Source: Tetmemena sp. SeJ-2015 (Eukaryota > Ciliophora > Spirotrichea > Sporadotrichida > Oxytrichidae). From it: a DNA stretch of 64,000 nucleotides. Positions 1-13,025 of the stretch are shown piece by piece. Every line of letters begins with the position of its first letter. Within the stretch, counting starts at the first letter, position 1. Both the position numbers and the translations under genes were made by a program. The stretch covers positions 62,001-126,000 of the forward strand of contig JAJKFJ010022081.1 in the NCBI GenBank assembly GCA_027382625.1. Direction: 5' to 3'. The notes beneath the pieces were generated by a model, which saw only the letters and a list, made by a program, of their open reading frames with translations, did not search any database and was not told the origin of the DNA.

Positions 1-456
1 ACATTATTTGCAGCCCATAGTTTTTGTTAACTGAGTGATTACTTTTTAATTATTGCAGCACGCAAATATATAACCACCCTCATTAGATGATATAAATAGA
101 GAATTAAAGAGAAAACTTATTTTAATGTCTCTTCTAATTTTATTATTTACAAACTCGCACAATTTCACCTACAGCACGAATCCTTATTTCAAAAAATTGT
201 CTGCTCTCCTATTTATCATATTCTGTATCGACCAAAAATTATATAACTTGAAGAAGAATTTTTCAAAATAGAATTCATTTTAGCTATTTTTGTTTTTGAA
301 TCGATAAAGAATTTTCCATTAATAGCTGAATTTTATGAATAGGCAATATGTATTTTTACTTGTTATATAAGCCGAAGAAAAAAGATTTTACTACTTTAAA
401 ATAGAGTAAGTAAAAATTGTTATGAATATGATAAATTAAAAATAGCTTAGTTTTCC

Positions 457-1000
457 TCAGTTTTTGAATAGCTTAATGGATTTGGATATCTTTTCTTCTA
501 TAGATTTCTTAGTTTAGCTTTCCTTTTCTATTTCTTCAATTTTAGCCAGCAAATCTTCTTTAGTGTTGTTCTAGTTCTGAGCTAAGAGTGCAGTCTCTTT
601 GAGTATTTCAATTAGTTATAAGAATATGATCTCTTGAGTTTGAATCTGCTCTTGAGAAATTAGCTCTGATTTTGAGCTTATATCCTGCAACTCAGCCTGC
701 CCATCTTAAAAATAAACACTATAAAATATAATACGCTACTATAACTTGCTTGATATTTTTATGGCTTTAGTTTTTCAATCTTCTGAGCTGCTAAATTGAA
801 GAAAGCTGATCTTGCAAAAGCCTTATAAGATCTATCTCAATGAAATTTAAAACAATTTTAAGTTTAAAAAAGAAATTGTTGAGAGACTGCATGGATTCAA
901 TTTGTGAGAGGAAGTAAAGTTCAATAGTGTAGAGATTCTATACGCATTTTGAACTATCAATGCAAATTAAGTAAAAATGGAAACAAAATAGAGCAAAGCT
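457..1000 (-). CDS. Coiled-coil protein, C-terminal part
   Basis: Read on the minus strand with TAA/TAG as Q, an open frame rich in E, K, Q, I and L runs from about 1000 down to a TGA at 457-459. It is broken once by a 40-bp insertion. The heptad-like composition, including LLAKIEEIEKESQ and SIEEKISKSIKLFKN at the very end, indicates a coiled coil. The 5' start was not found, and nothing recognisable lies between 1.0 and 1.5 kb. No family is assigned. Confidence 0.5.
705..747 (-). other. IES, pointer CTT (AAG on coding strand)
   Basis: Removing 40 bp between the CTT copies at 705-707 and 745-747 joins ...NIKQ to DGQAELQD in frame. As a GT-AG intron the phase does not fit. The pointer is only 3 bp, so this is one of the weaker calls. 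Confidence 0.45.
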
Positions 1001-1520
1001 AGTGAGCGTTGAAGAACTCGTAACTTTCTAGGAGTTCATCTTAGTAAAATAAAGGAGCAGTTCGAGCTAGATATCAATAATCATTTAATGAAAGCTCTAT
1101 GTTTTCTATAATAAATTGTATTGTATTTTTCTAGAGGGAATAATTGATCAATAGTTCGAGCCGGGGTTTATCTTAGACTATAATGTAATTATTGATATCA
1201 AAGTGCAAATAAGTTGGGTATAATTAATTTCATTATTAATACTTATAATCATGCGAAATTTTAACCTTAAACAGGCAATCTAAAGTCTTCTAGGAAGGTG
1301 GACTTGACGTCTGTCTCATATTCTCTGAATTTTATACATTTAAGTGCTTCCTCTATCAGATAACTGAGTGTTAGTTTCATAGGTTGCTTGAATTATTAAC
1401 TCTTGTTTACTACCTTTTTAAAGGTTCTGATACCTGTCTATCTTACAATGTCTTGTTGCGAATTATACTTGCATCATCGTTCACTTTCACACTAGTATTC
1501 CTCTGGTTTCATAATCGCAT

Positions 1521-2770
1521 TCAAGTATGATTGCAACTATAGAACAAATGTCCCACTGCACTGAACCGCTTGAGCGTTGTCTCTATGTGGGAGTAGCCTG
1601 CAGTTCTTGCACCGATGCTTTCCTCAATGTTTTTCATCTTCTCAACTCTGTTGAATGTCGTATGAACAGTTGCCTCTGACTGGTTCAAGTTTATCATGAT
1701 GTTCTCTGGCTTGAGATCTCTGTGCACGAATCCCAACCCATGCAACTCCATCACTCCTCTACAGAGGTCAGTGAGAATGCAGTAGTATATTGTTGCGCTC
1801 GTGCTGAGTAAATTCTCTAAGGTGATTCTCCATTTAGGAAGGGGATGCGATGTAATCATGATCGATAAGAACACCAGCAATGTTTTGCAATATGAAGTAA
1901 TGTCCCTCGCTTCTCTCAACCCTGTCAGTTCGTTCGCGAACTCAAGACCTCTCTCTCCTGTCTTGAACAAGCGTATCGTAAACGGGAAATTGTAAGCAAA
2001 TCTTCTTGTATGAATGGTGTCTTCGCTTCGCATCAGCAAGGTGGGGGTAATTTTGAACACACTCCTCCAAAGTTATCAATCTCTCAAGCATTGATCCCTT
2101 GCGCTTTGATCTAGCTGAAACTTTACTGACACCATACACGAAGGCTTCTGATTCATGAACTTAATCTTCCTCTTCTTCTTCCTCTTCTTCCTCTTTAGTT
2201 GAACCTTGTCAAGGTATCGTGCTTCCCTCTAGCTGGCACAATTTTTAAAGTTTCTTTATCCTCAAATACGAACTCAGCCATGTGGTTCTTCTCCATGTGT
2301 TTCTTGTGAGGAAAGCAGAGTGAGAGAATGTTTGCTCACAAGTTGAGCAAAGGATAGCGACCGTTGGCACTTTCTAATGCTTCATTAGATCTTAGGTGGT
2401 TTGTTTGAGTGGACTTCCTTGATGCGACCGTTGAGGCTCTGAGGATATTCGAACTGTTCGTTGACATTACTCGCATCAAAAGTTTCTATCTTCTCCTCAA
2501 TTTGATGCTCCTGGAGCAGCAACTAAGAGGGAGCATCAGCAGGTCGATATGTGGTGTAAACGCCACCGACTTCGTCCAACTCTTTGGCTTGACAATTTAA
2601 AAGCACAGATGATACTCTTTTGCTCGAGCTCCAAGTTCAGAGAGCTTCATCCCTTGCCATTAGTGGCACACAGACTTGTTTGGTTGCTGTTGCCGAACAT
2701 TAGTATTACATTCGTGTTTGTAAGGTTGTACTTGTCTCTACTAGGTTGGGTTGTCTCATCTTAAAGTTAC
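1521..2770 (-). pseudogene. Decayed protein kinase with C2H2 finger segment
   Basis: The minus strand shows a kinase catalytic-loop block (VHRDLKPENIMINL) preceded by helix-C-like FANELTGLREA. Upstream, in other frames, come an acidic run and a C2H2 finger (CSTCEQTFSHSAFL followed by HMEKNH). The pieces lie in the expected order, but the frame changes every 100-150 bases, including between the finger's cysteine and histidine halves. I found no pointer repeats at these shifts and no DFG block downstream. The likely explanation is a degenerate gene copy. Unrecognised micro-IESs or sequence errors are possible. Confidence 0.5.
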
Positions 2771-3351
2771 AAATTCTTAAATTTATAGATAACGCCGCCA
2801 CTTTTTGATTATTATGTATATCTGTTTTGACTAGGTGCAGAGCACCCACGAGAACCAGAGTGAAAAAGATGTCAGTTATTGATGTTCTTCTTCAATTCTT
2901 TCTTTATTTATTATTAGATAGCCATATTTATTCTTATTCTGCTTGATTTTGCTAACGAATTAAGTTCAAGAAACGCAGTTAGTAGTGGCTTACTAATTCC
3001 GTTGCAATCCATAGTTAGTAATTGTCGACGTCACGCAAAGGCTTAAAAATAGCTCTACTAATTCATTGCAACGCGATTGAAGTCTGCTAGTAATTAAGTT
3101 GCAGCAACTTTTAGTATTGCTATAATTAATTTTTAGTATATTGTATTAATTTAATGGAGCCACCAAATATAAAAAGGAGCTCCATCTTCACAACTTGCAC
3201 CTGATTCGTTTAGTTCTCTAGCTCTATCTATTTCAGCTTGTCATCCTATAGAATCTCACTATTAATAGTAAGACTTTAGCTTCTTTCGGATCTAGATCAA
3301 TAATAATAACTTTGATTTTTCAAATAGACACAACGAGTACTCCGAGCAAAG

Positions 3352-3627
3352 ATGGTTGGAAAACTTGAGATGTTAAGCGATTAAGAGAGTGGAAGCCGCA
3401 AGAGGTTGAAGCAATCAGGTTTCCGAAGCAGGGACCCTACGGTACCGTGTCACTTAGCAAAGTAAGAAAGCTCTCATATGGAGTAACAATAATCTTAGTT
3501 GGTTGTTCCTTCCGACATGTATGGAACAAAGATCTCGTTTCTCCTCAAAGCAATTCCTGCTGATGAAAGAAAGCTCTCAAAAACAATCGATGTCAACATG
3601 ATTGAGAATCCCAAACTATCCTGAGAT
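3352..3627 (+). CDS. Hypothetical ORF, 91 codons
   Basis: In the ciliate code an ATG at 3352 opens a frame that closes at TGA 3625-3627. The block MYGTKISFLLKAIPADE followed by KLSKTIDVNMIENPKLS reads like real protein. The same frame stays open beyond the TGA to about 3797, so the stop may lie in an unrecognised IES. There is no recognisable domain. Confidence 0.25.
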
Positions 3628-3799
3628 TCAGTCACTAATATGTATGACGATCGAATGGGATCCGTGAGGTTGTCTTCTTATTCCTCCTTAACAAGTGAAC
3701 TATACTCTCAAACAAGTTTGCAGAAATCTGAATGTTCTTCTTTGGTCGTCCTTTTGCTATGTACGTGCAGAGTTTTCAATAAGAGATCAATTTGAATCT

Positions 3800-5330
3800 G
3801 ACACAAGGAAGATGATTCTAAGTAAGAGTAACGACTAAGAGCAGGAATAGTTTTCAGCGCCGAATGGTTTAGAGCGCTTCAGAATAATCCCCTATTCTCT
3901 CATAGTAAGTTTAGAGTTTAACTGTCTAGAGAAACCTGGCACTGGCATCTACTTAATGAAGGAGAAGAGCAAAAGGCTATTCAGAGCACGTAACAAAATA
4001 CAAGCCATCTGAGCGTGATCAATGCGTGCTATTCACCTTATAATTTACAACTTAGGTACGACGCAGATTGCACATAGTATGCGGGAGCAGGTTCGAGATG
4101 AGGTTCTAAGGTCCATTGGGCCCTAACAGAAGAGTAGAAAGGAACCTCTTAAGATCCTCTTCCCAGATAAGCAAAAGTGACTTAAGTCATTAATTAAGCT
4201 TAAATACTTTTCCTAAATATACACTCTACGATTATCATCGCACATACTTTGTCCTTCTCTTCTTCTCACTCCTTTACAACTAGCTCACTATTAAATCCCT
4301 GTAATCGATAGCTTAATCATCATCAAGTGATAGAGCAAGCAGCTTCTTATAATATTAAATGGGGGGGTTTCCACGTTTTTTCTTAACTAAGTTCCAGAAA
4401 ACCAGATGCCGTTTTGAATTGCGGAGTATTGGAACATTTTAAAAACAGGAGTGATGTTCAACTCAGCGTTTGCCTTCTTCGCTTCCTTTGTCGTCTTGTG
4501 TAGCGCTGGTGTGTCAACTGAGTAGAACGATCTCACCGTTTGTGATCTTCTCTCTGAGCTTCTTACTGCTCTCGCTTGATAGAGCCAGGATGAAGGACAT
4601 AAGCTTCTAAGCTGATTCCTGCAAGTAACGCACATGTAAGCACGGTTGTAGTTATATTTAACTTTCTACTGTAAACTTCTATGTTCGTGCTTCTTGTACA
4701 CTCTTCTTCATGAAGGTGTTGTGTGCGAACACAGCTTCGTCAGCACATACAAAATTCACGCTATCCTCTCACACCTGAGCAGCTAGTCGTAATATATTTC
4801 AGATTATATAATAAAATGGCTTAGTGAAGCTATAACGCGCTACACTCGATTCACAGTTTTGTACGTTATGCATTTCAACTATAGAACATGTTTTGACATA
4901 CACAGTCTAGGAGGCACCTACCTACTCCGAGCAAATCAGGGAAACTATCTATGGATGATCTTCGCGGCGCTACTCCAAACTGAAGTGCCTTAGGTGCGAA
5001 GAGTTTGGAGGATTCAATCATATATATGACGTGCACATTTGAAACTTAGAAGTGCGGATGAGGAACAGCTGCAACTCCCAACTTTCTCATCTGCAAAGCA
5101 CTTTCAAATGCGAGAGTATAGTGCACGCTGGCACTCTCAACATTTTTGCGATGGAGTTGATGTTTGAGAAACTTGGCTATTAACTGATTAAGGGTTACTA
5201 ATCCATACTTAGAGTCAAATGAAAAAAAGCCTTGAGATAGGAATGGATCAATGTAGTTATTTTTTGAGTAATTTCGCGTTTGAACAACATGATTATAAGT
5301 ATTAATAAAGAAATTAATTATACACAACTT
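3800..5330. other. Unassigned region with ORF remnants
   Basis: Short fluent stretches occur on both strands. Examples are a CxxC-containing minus ORF at 4387-4635 and a minus ORF at 5046-5327 ending LGVAAVPHPHF. I could not link them into a gene, and no IES pointers were convincing. They may be coding fragments of genes scattered elsewhere, or decayed copies. Confidence 0.25.
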
Positions 5331-5413
5331 ATTTTCACTTTCTTATCATATTATGGGGTTTTGATTGGGTAGTAATTTTACCCAGAGCATCCTTAAGAAC
5401 CTTCAAACCTTTT

Positions 5414-8400
5414 TCAATAACTTATTAATACAAAGCTTAATTGTAAGGCAAATTTTATATGCAAATATAATATTTCAGCCTTGTCAAACAATTCCTCTAT
5501 TTTCATCAAGAGTTGAGAATTCAAGGTCTGTGATCTTTTAAGAATGAGTGCGATAGAGAGGATTAATCTTTAATACTATATGCTTAGTCTATTTTTGTCT
5601 TGTGTGTTCCTTATAGCACTAACTATAGCTTCAACTAGAGTTTCTAAGTTCTAAATGCCCTCGATGATAGATTACTAGTCATTCTATTAAGCTGCTTTTG
5701 CAATTACAGATTTAGATTTCTCAAAAATATCTATCGATAGTTTAAAGAGGAGTGATTAGCTCTAAGTGTCTTTCGAATCTTTTAGGGACTAAGGAATCAT
5801 CTCAAAGTAATGCAAAAAGGTGGCTAGATCTATACTACTGAGACTGCATATCTTGAAGCAAACTAAAGCAGTTTAAATTTTTATTTAAAAAATCAATGTA
5901 ATTAAAGTATCTTGTTAAACCTTAGTCAGGATATTTGAAGATTTGTCAATCTTACTTAAAAATTATACAGCCTTGAGATAGTAATCAGCGGACAGGATTA
6001 GTTTTGAAATTTAAAAGTCTGTATCACTGCTTTAGGATTAAGACTATTTTAGTAAAATATAGCCCATAATAGTGCAACAGCAGGCTTTAAAGTGAGATTG
6101 GTTGTTCTAATTATCTTATTCTATACCTTATTTGTATTCTAAGAGTTAAAGAGCATGCATACTTGCTTCTTCAAGTTCTTAGCTTAGCAAATGAATATGC
6201 ATTAAAGATAACTTACAAACATAGAAAATATCATTAAAGAGTGATGAGCCTCAATCTTAAGCTGCTACGAAGACTACTTATTTTTCAAGATTGAATCCAT
6301 CTGTGCTCTTAATTCTTCTAAATCGGAGTCTTGAATTTTGAAAGAATGAAGAATCTGTTTATGATCATGCAAGGTCCTTGGAGATTCATTATACAGATTC
6401 AATGCCTTTTCCAGATGACAAAGATCCCTACCAAATTGGAAATCTTTACTTGTCATAGGTTGAGTTTCGATATTCTTAATATTATCCTCAAGAATTTTAT
6501 TCTAATCTCTAATTTTGGTAAGTCTCTTCAAAATCTTGGTTCTTTGATCTTTCACTTCATTTAGTTAGTTTTCAGATCCCATTGAGTTAAAAGCATAAAA
6601 TAAGTTGTTGAAGTCATTAAGCTAAGAAAGGTTTTCATCATTTAAGGAGCTTTACGGAGCTAAACCAATTTGGCTAGAAATCTTATTGTGGAATGAATTT
6701 TGATGTGGTGACTTTGAAAGTATGTTCTTGCATTTATTTAGAAGATAGTCTCTGACCTGAGATATATTCTAATGCTGTTTTGCTTCTTCGTTTAGTTCTT
6801 GAGCTTCGAAGAGATACATATATCGTGATTTATTTAATGATATACATATAAGCCAATGCATTATTCTAATCAAAGTTGCATTGCTCATCCAAAATCTAGA
6901 GCCTTGTGACAGGGTCGTTGTTATCCAAGCTCAGTGCAGCTTTTCTTCGAGTGTAGAGTATATCTGGAATGTGTAAGGTATTGAGTCTTTGATTTTGCTC
7001 ATTCGGGCCAAGAATTTTCAAGATATCTGGAGAGCTATCCCTATTATTCTAGTTTGAAGCATTTTAAGCTACTGGTACTAACTATGTCTCAGTTGATTCT
7101 TCCTTTTGCTCTTCCTCGCTCTCTTCACTGCCTAGGTCATATAACTGGATCTGATTATGTTCTTAATCTTTGAAAATCCAATAGGTTCCTCCCTCTTTTA
7201 AGCAGTTCTCTTTCAAGAAGGTTAGAATATTAAGTGCATTTGCTTTGATAATGTTTGGATCAAAGACTTCCTCATTAGAGTACTTCTCTTCACTTTTCTA
7301 CCTTTGGCTTTCCTTCTTCTCTTCCTATAAATTAAAGGCACTCAAATTAAAACTTATGAAACCAGATTGATTGTCTTCCTCTTTGGTTGGAGATTGATGT
7401 GAAGCCCCTTAATTAGGTATCTCCTCAGTTTTTACTAGCTTATACTCTTGCACAACCCCATTCTTATGATAGCATATCGCACTCTCTTTGATATTATGCA
7501 GCACATTATCGAGCCACACATCCAAACAACTGAGTGGATTCAACTTCTACTCTTGCTGCAAGATCTTTAAGCTGATAGGGTAGCTCATATTTTTGAAGAA
7601 GATTAGCAAATTAGAGCCAATTAGCATCTTGAATTGACCTATCTTGAGCTAGAGTACTCTTCCGAAGTCCTTTCTAAAGAAGTGGTCCTTCTTCATTACT
7701 CCTCTTTAATTCATCTTCTGATAGAGCTGATTCGAGCTGAACTTGGACATTTTTATAACGTCTCCCTCGTAGCTTTGAGAAGAAGAATCAGATGACAAGC
7801 CCAGCCAGTTTTAAGAGTGATTAGGATGCGCAGGATTGAAAGCTATTCTACCTGAATGCTAAGCTTAGATGCATTTCTGAAGATGATGTTGCTGCTGCAC
7901 CATCTCTATCCTTTGATTTAGCTCCACTCCATCCTCTTTCAAATGCTTTCTCACACCTTTCTAATTTCCTGTCAAAGGTGACATACAATAACTTATCAAT
8001 TCTACTTAAAAAGTACATTTTGTTGATCTAGAGAGTCTCACCATGTTTTTGTACTTTCAGGGATATTGGCTTCTCTTTGTTATAGGGAGCTGAGAGTAGT
8101 TCTTTCAAGTGCGTTGAGGAAACCATAAAATCAGGCTTCTCATCAATAAATAGAAGAACTTAAATAAGTTGAAAGATCAAAACCTTGCACCTGATCATTA
8201 GAGATGAAGTTACTCAAACAAAATAATTGTGATCAATTTAAAGATTTAAAATTAAAGTTAAGATCATCAATGTCTAGGAAACTCATGATTTAATGAATCC
8301 TCTCATCATCTTCAAGTGGATCACTCTGATCCTCCTTCTCGCTTTCTTATTCCTATTCTGGAAGTGCATTCATCGGAAAGCTGATTAGCCATTCAAAAGG

Positions 8401-8688
8401 CGACTACCCAAATGCTTTATTGAACATTGAATCAGTGACATATTGCTTCTTTGATTCCTCCTACTTTTTTACTTTTCCATCTAAGTTTGCTTTCTCTCTA
8501 CTGCCATTTTCTTACTACTATCTATTAGATTAAAGTAAAGAGAAATTTGTAAATTGAGATGAGTGTGACAGATTTTATATGATCTCAAAGGATTGTAATA
8601 TTGGTAGGTCTTTCAGTGGCTTTGTGAAAATCGAATAATCTTCCTCATCTACAGTATCACTTGTTTCATTATAGGCCGTGGATTGCAT
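5414..8688 (-). CDS. EDRF1 (erythroid differentiation-related factor 1) homologue
   Basis: The start ATG is at 8688-8686 and the TGA at 5414-5416. The middle carries hallmarks of the EDRF1 family: PYNKEKPISLKVQKHG, then KMLIGSNLLIFFKN, LSCLDVWLDNVLHNIKES, AICYHKNGVVQEYKLVKT, then LTFLKENCLKEGGTYWIFKD and an acidic stretch before a QLYDLG block. The C-terminal third is helical and Q-rich. A 37-nt GT-AG intron near 8.0 kb restores the frame, as do introns near 6.2 and 5.9 kb and a 28-bp IES at 6814-6850. An in-frame TGA near 8236 and a one-base shift near 8140 are unexplained, possibly by further IESs. EDRF1 proteins are conserved, poorly understood nuclear factors. Family call from conserved blocks only. 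Confidence 0.75.
6814..6850 (-). other. IES, 9-bp pointer ATACATATA
   Basis: ATACATATA occurs at 6814-6822 and 6842-6850. Deleting 28 bp converts a broken frame into A-L-A-Y-M-Y-L-F-E-A-Q. There is no GT-AG alternative. Confidence 0.85.
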
Positions 8689-8699
8689 TAAAAGTTGGA

Positions 8700-9010
8700 A
8701 TTTACAGAATTAATAAACAGAAAATCTAATTTCCAGCTTATATATTCCTAAGAACTTTCTAGAATACTCTATATATCCACTTTTTAAACAACATATACTT
8801 TAAAGAATAATCTTCCAGAAAATTCAAGAATAAATACTCATCTCAATCTTTTAAAATATTTTGTTGTAAAATAAATTTGCTAAGTGATTGCAACTGCTTC
8901 TTCTTTTGTTTTCTTAAATACTTTAAATAGATTGAATTAAATGCTGCCTATTTACAATCTTTCTATATTAGCAATGTGTATTTGCCATCTTGTGGCCTTG
9001 TATCTTTCCT
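8700..9010. other. AT-rich spacer
   Basis: Non-coding spacer between the EDRF1 start and the carrier 3' end. It probably holds the chromosome ends (telomere-addition sites) of both loci, but no telomeric repeat is present, as expected in the germline. Confidence 0.4.
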
Positions 9011-9013
9011 TCT

Positions 9014-10212
9014 TCAAATTCCAAACCATTTCTTAAGTCTCTCATTAGTCATAAACAAGATGGCTGTAGCAGGGATGACCTTCAAGTAGCAAGGCACTAG
9101 TCCTTTAAACATACCCTTAACTCCCTCTTGCTTCACTATCTTCGTTACACAGTCGACTACTCCATCAAACTTTTCATTCCCGTCCATTCCCTATAAGCAA
9201 GTAAATCTTAAGCTTTCAATTTCTTAAAATCGTATAATTGTAGGTTTATACTTACTGAGAGTTGCAGTTTTCTTCTCAACAAATCAGTGGGGTAAGTAAG
9301 CGTCACAGCTATTGTTCTACAGAAGAAGAAGTTATTGACACTAAATTAAGTTACCCTGCTGCTGCTCCAAGCCACAGATTCATAATGTCGAAGCGAGGAT
9401 GATTCTTGTCAGGAGGAAACGAGTCTTCAAAATATCGAATGAGCTCATTTTGAAAGCGATGTATGGAGTAATACCCTAAATGTATATTGAGCATATCTTT
9501 CTTATTTACAATCATGGTTGCAAACCACCCTTTGTAGAGTCCGAAGAAACCATCAGCCATGTAGATTCTCTTTCCACATTGCCAGATGCCTAGATTTTTA
9601 GTGTCTTCTCTCACTTGAATAGTGAGTACGGTTCTTATCAAGTCAAGAGGATAGGTCTATAAAACGATGGTAAATGAAACGAACGGGTTTAGAAGTAAGT
9701 ACTTACAAGAGTGGAGGCAGTCATTCCAGTTAATCCTCCGCAAATCAATTTAGGTGAGTAGTCATGCTAGGATTTAAAGCAGATATCATAGAAATAATTG
9801 CAAATGATTTATGAGAGAAGAACTAGTTCTTATAAAACTCATAGAAGAAAAACTCGAAAGCTGAGAACGGTGCTATTCTTATAATATAGAAAAGATATGT
9901 ACCCTAAACTTGATGAATAATGTTGGTACCATTTCCTCTAAAGAATCCCTTGATGCCCTCTTCTTTCCACATGAAAACGAATGATTGAGTCACATTAAGA
10001 CCAGCATATTCAGCCTTCGCACACTGCCTAAGGATCTTAAGTCTCTCTAGTGGGTTAGTAAGTGTTCTGGAAAGCGATCCTGAGAATGCCTAAACAAATT
10101 ATTACTCTCTAGATAAAGACAGCAGTATACTTACTCCTGTGAAGAAGTGGAGGTAGCTGAAGTGATGTCTATTTGCTGGGTTCTTCTCCAGTTTTGACTC
10201 TCTCAAGGACAT
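9014..10212 (-). CDS. Mitochondrial carrier family protein (SLC25)
   Basis: ATG at 10212-10210, TGA at 9014-9016. The three tandem carrier modules are visible through the Px[DE]xx[KR] signatures TNPLERLK, TYPLDLIR and TYPTDLLRR, each followed downstream by a GxxxG-type or KG segment (FFRGNGTN, LYKGWFATMI, MFKGLVPCYLKVIPATAI). The final helix ends MTNERLKKWFGI. The architecture resembles SLC25A24/A42-like or ADP/ATP-type carriers of the inner membrane, without EF hands; the substrate cannot be told. At least five introns (for example 34 nt at 9479-9512) and two IESs interrupt the gene. Reading through both gaps needs pointer excision, not splicing. Confidence 0.85.
9771..9811 (-). other. IES, pointer GATTTA
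   Basis: Copies at 9771-9776 and 9806-9811. Removing 35 bp restores the frame into DYSPKLICGGLTG, and no GT-AG boundaries exist. Confidence 0.8.
9881..9921 (-). other. IES, pointer ATAAT
   Basis: Copies at 9881-9885 and 9917-9921. The 36-bp insert is in frame and would add 12 residues inside the conserved TNIIRIAP block; removal gives the canonical sequence. Confidence 0.75.
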
Positions 10213-10403
10213 TTTAATAGGCGGGTGATAATTAATACGATAAATTTATATAACAATCTATAAAGTTCAAAAGCTTAATACTATCTTCGAATAAATTGTT
10301 TGCCTATTTTTGTGATGCAATTTTACCTTTATAAAAGGTTCATATTCATCTTAAAGGGTTCATTCTAAATGCTGTTTATTGAATTACCAAAATTAAAATA
10401 AAA

Positions 10404-13025
10404 ATGATTTCCCTTGAGAACTTGGAGGAATTTATTGGCACCAAGTAGACACTTAGCAGGTAATTATAACATTTTATAGCTAAATATTTCAGTCCGCGGT
10501 CTTTGGAGGCATGTGCGAGAATCGGCTTAGACCCCAAAGAGTTGATATACAAGTCGATTGACGAATTTAAAGAGAAGAATTTGGATCTAGAAATAGTCAA
10601 AGTTAGACACTAAACCTTATCATAATTCTTTCCTGTGAAAGTTATGAAAATTATTTATTTTAACATCACGAGTAGAAGAGGAAGGATTTGATATACAAGG
10701 CGAAAAAGGAGAGATAGGATATCATTAAGATACTAGAAGTCCATGGAGATCACCTCAAGCCAGGATCCTTCATTCAACCTATTCAGGCTCTCACTCATTA
10801 AAATTTGGACTTCTCGAGGTCAGTTCTTAAACCAACCCCCTCTAAATTTTTGAATATGAAGTACCATACTTCATCATGATAATTTCTAAAGGAGGTAAGT
10901 TGGGTCTGATGTCACCGCTCTCAAATGGAAAGAGCAGTGGCCTTAGCATGCTCTCTTCCTCCCCTAAAGGGGCAAACGCCCTTTCAAGAGCAAACAACTT
11001 TGGACTCGAATAGTCTAAAATCCAAGCATTTTAAAGTAACTCACCAAATCTGGCATTATCGATGACAATGTAAGAAGAATAATTCCATAAATTATCATCT
11101 ATCTATCTTTTTGCGCATTAAGCATAACTCCCTCTTTTATAGTATTACAAGAGGTTTTCTCAGACTTAGAAAGTGGAGAACAAAGTGGTTATGGGAAGAG
11201 TAGAGAAGGACCGAGAGTAACTGGATCGCATGCAGCTCTATTCAGACAAGTAAGAATTTACTCGTTCTTCATTAAAATGAATTCTTAAATCCTTATAGAG
11301 CTGTGACTGAGGAAATGAGGCAACTCATGAGAATTGAAGAAGACCATCAAAGTTTTCACTACAGAACGAGGCAAGAAGATTAAAAGGGAGTAGGACTAAA
11401 GAGGCCAGAAAATGAGGGAACTCGAAAATCAAAAGCAAAAATACAAGTTAGAACTAGAAGAAGACATCAAGGAAATTATCAAAAAGCAGAACTATAAGGT
11501 AAGGAAAAGATTTGTTGTTAGATTTTTATCTCAACTTAATATTATAGTAAAAAAGGGAGAAAGAGATACAGCAGTGCATGGTTCAAACCGACTAAGAAAT
11601 TAAAGAGAAACTCAGCAAGATAAGAAAACTCCAGAACAGTAAACTCAAAGAAAGCATCAAGAAGGTTCAGATAAATTATCTTTCCAACTCTATGTTTATA
11701 TATCATTAAGATTTTTTTTATTAAATTAAGATCGTTGAGAAGAAAATCGCAGAATCCACTTTATTCAAATCAAAATCGATATAGGAAATGATAACGCTAA
11801 AGCGCCAGAGACGACAAGAGAAGGAGCTTTCTTAGAAAAGGCGGCTCGAAGGATCTTCATAAAGAAAAGGAAATGATATAGGCTGAGACTCTAGAAAAGA
11901 TCATGCGCGGGAAGATGAACTCTTTGAAAAAAGAGTGTTTGATCCCTCTCTGCAGTTTAAGTTCCCTGACTATATGCAGGGCTCTGATATGGCAAGCGGT
12001 GGAGGAGGCCTGTTCGACAAGAGAGAACGCTTCCTCTAAGTGAAGAAAGAGGGAGAGAAGTTGCTGAAGCAAAGGTAAGATGAGCTGATAGAGAGGATGA
12101 AAAAGACTGAAGAGATTCAGAAAGTGAAAGTTGAAGAGAAGGCGAAAAAGATGGCACTTAAAAAGGAGATGCAAGCTCTTAAAGAATTATCAAAAGAGGA
12201 AAATGTGCAGAGACACTAGAGGAGACTCGAATATAAGAAAGAGCTATACTTACAAAGACTCAAAGCTGAGTAGCAGACTTTCGATGAGGCGAGGAAACTC
12301 AAGAATGATGTGATCCAGGAGCGCTACTACAATCACATGATTGATGAGATAAAGAAACATCAGATCAAGGAAGCGCTTGAGAAGATGCAAATCTCCAAAA
12401 AATTTCAGCTTAAATCCAGTTTGACTCTTCTTTAAAGTTTAAATTTGAAAAAGAGCCTTTGGAATAGATAACTGGCAAGTTTGAATTCCTAAACGATTCT
12501 GCAGAGAGGTTATCTCCTCAAACAAGAGAAAAGAGTCCAACAGATTTGTATGCAGCCAAGAATTCTGCTTACTCGACTGGCACTAAGAGCATTTTCACTT
12601 AAAACAGGATCAAGTCATCATAGATGGGCTCGAGACTGAGCCAATAAAATATAAACATCAAAATTGATGGAGGGAAGAGACTGCATTAGGCCTTGGCAGT
12701 TCTTCAGAAAAATTAAAGTCTGGTCAATCTCTCTAGATCGCAGAATTATTATTTATAATATTGTGGATCATTATTTAATAGAAGCCTTAGTCAGCACTCC
12801 AAATGTAAAGGAACAGTTCTCAAGGCTCAATTTAACAACATGAGAGAGATCATAGAAATGATGGCCTAACAGGCTTAGGAGGAGGATCTAACTACGCCTC
12901 TTAAAACTTCTACATCACTAGTGGAAGCAACTAGAACGCTCTCTGATATATTAGTTGCAGATCATTTTAGTTCAATTTTCAGAATCATTTTGTACCTTCT
13001 CATGAGGAAAAGCATTTAAAACTGA
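10404..13025 (+). CDS. Large coiled-coil protein
   Basis: ATG at 10404 (a short first exon), TGA at 13023-13025. The N-terminal part contains LEACARIGLDPKELIYKS and KRKDLIYKAKKER; such helical repeats are common in ciliary and basal-body coiled-coil proteins. Long E/K/Q coils span about 11.2-12.4 kb, then an S/T/Q-rich tail. Introns are seen at about 10453, 10640, 11250, 11503 and 11690. Two IESs (11863-11899 and 12410-12444) restore the frame. One shift near 11385 is unresolved; a TAAA pointer is possible. The exact family is unknown, and axonemal or basal-body localisation is only a guess from composition. Confidence 0.65.
11863..11899 (+). other. IES, pointer AGAAAAG
   Basis: Copies at 11863-11869 and 11893-11899. 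Excision of 30 bp deletes an in-frame TGA and joins GSSQRK to DHAREDELFEKR. A third copy lies at 11834, but using it breaks the frame. Confidence 0.7.
12410..12444 (+). other. IES, pointer TTAAAT
   Basis: Copies at 12410-12415 and 12439-12444. Removing 29 bp gives QLKFEKEPLEQ and opens the frame to the stop. Confidence 0.8.

Noticed and set aside
11783..11878. 11-bp direct repeat AGGAAATGATA as an IES pointer
   Set aside because: Excision of 85 bp breaks the downstream frame, and the interval itself reads as coiled coil. The 30-bp excision at 11863-11899 fits better.
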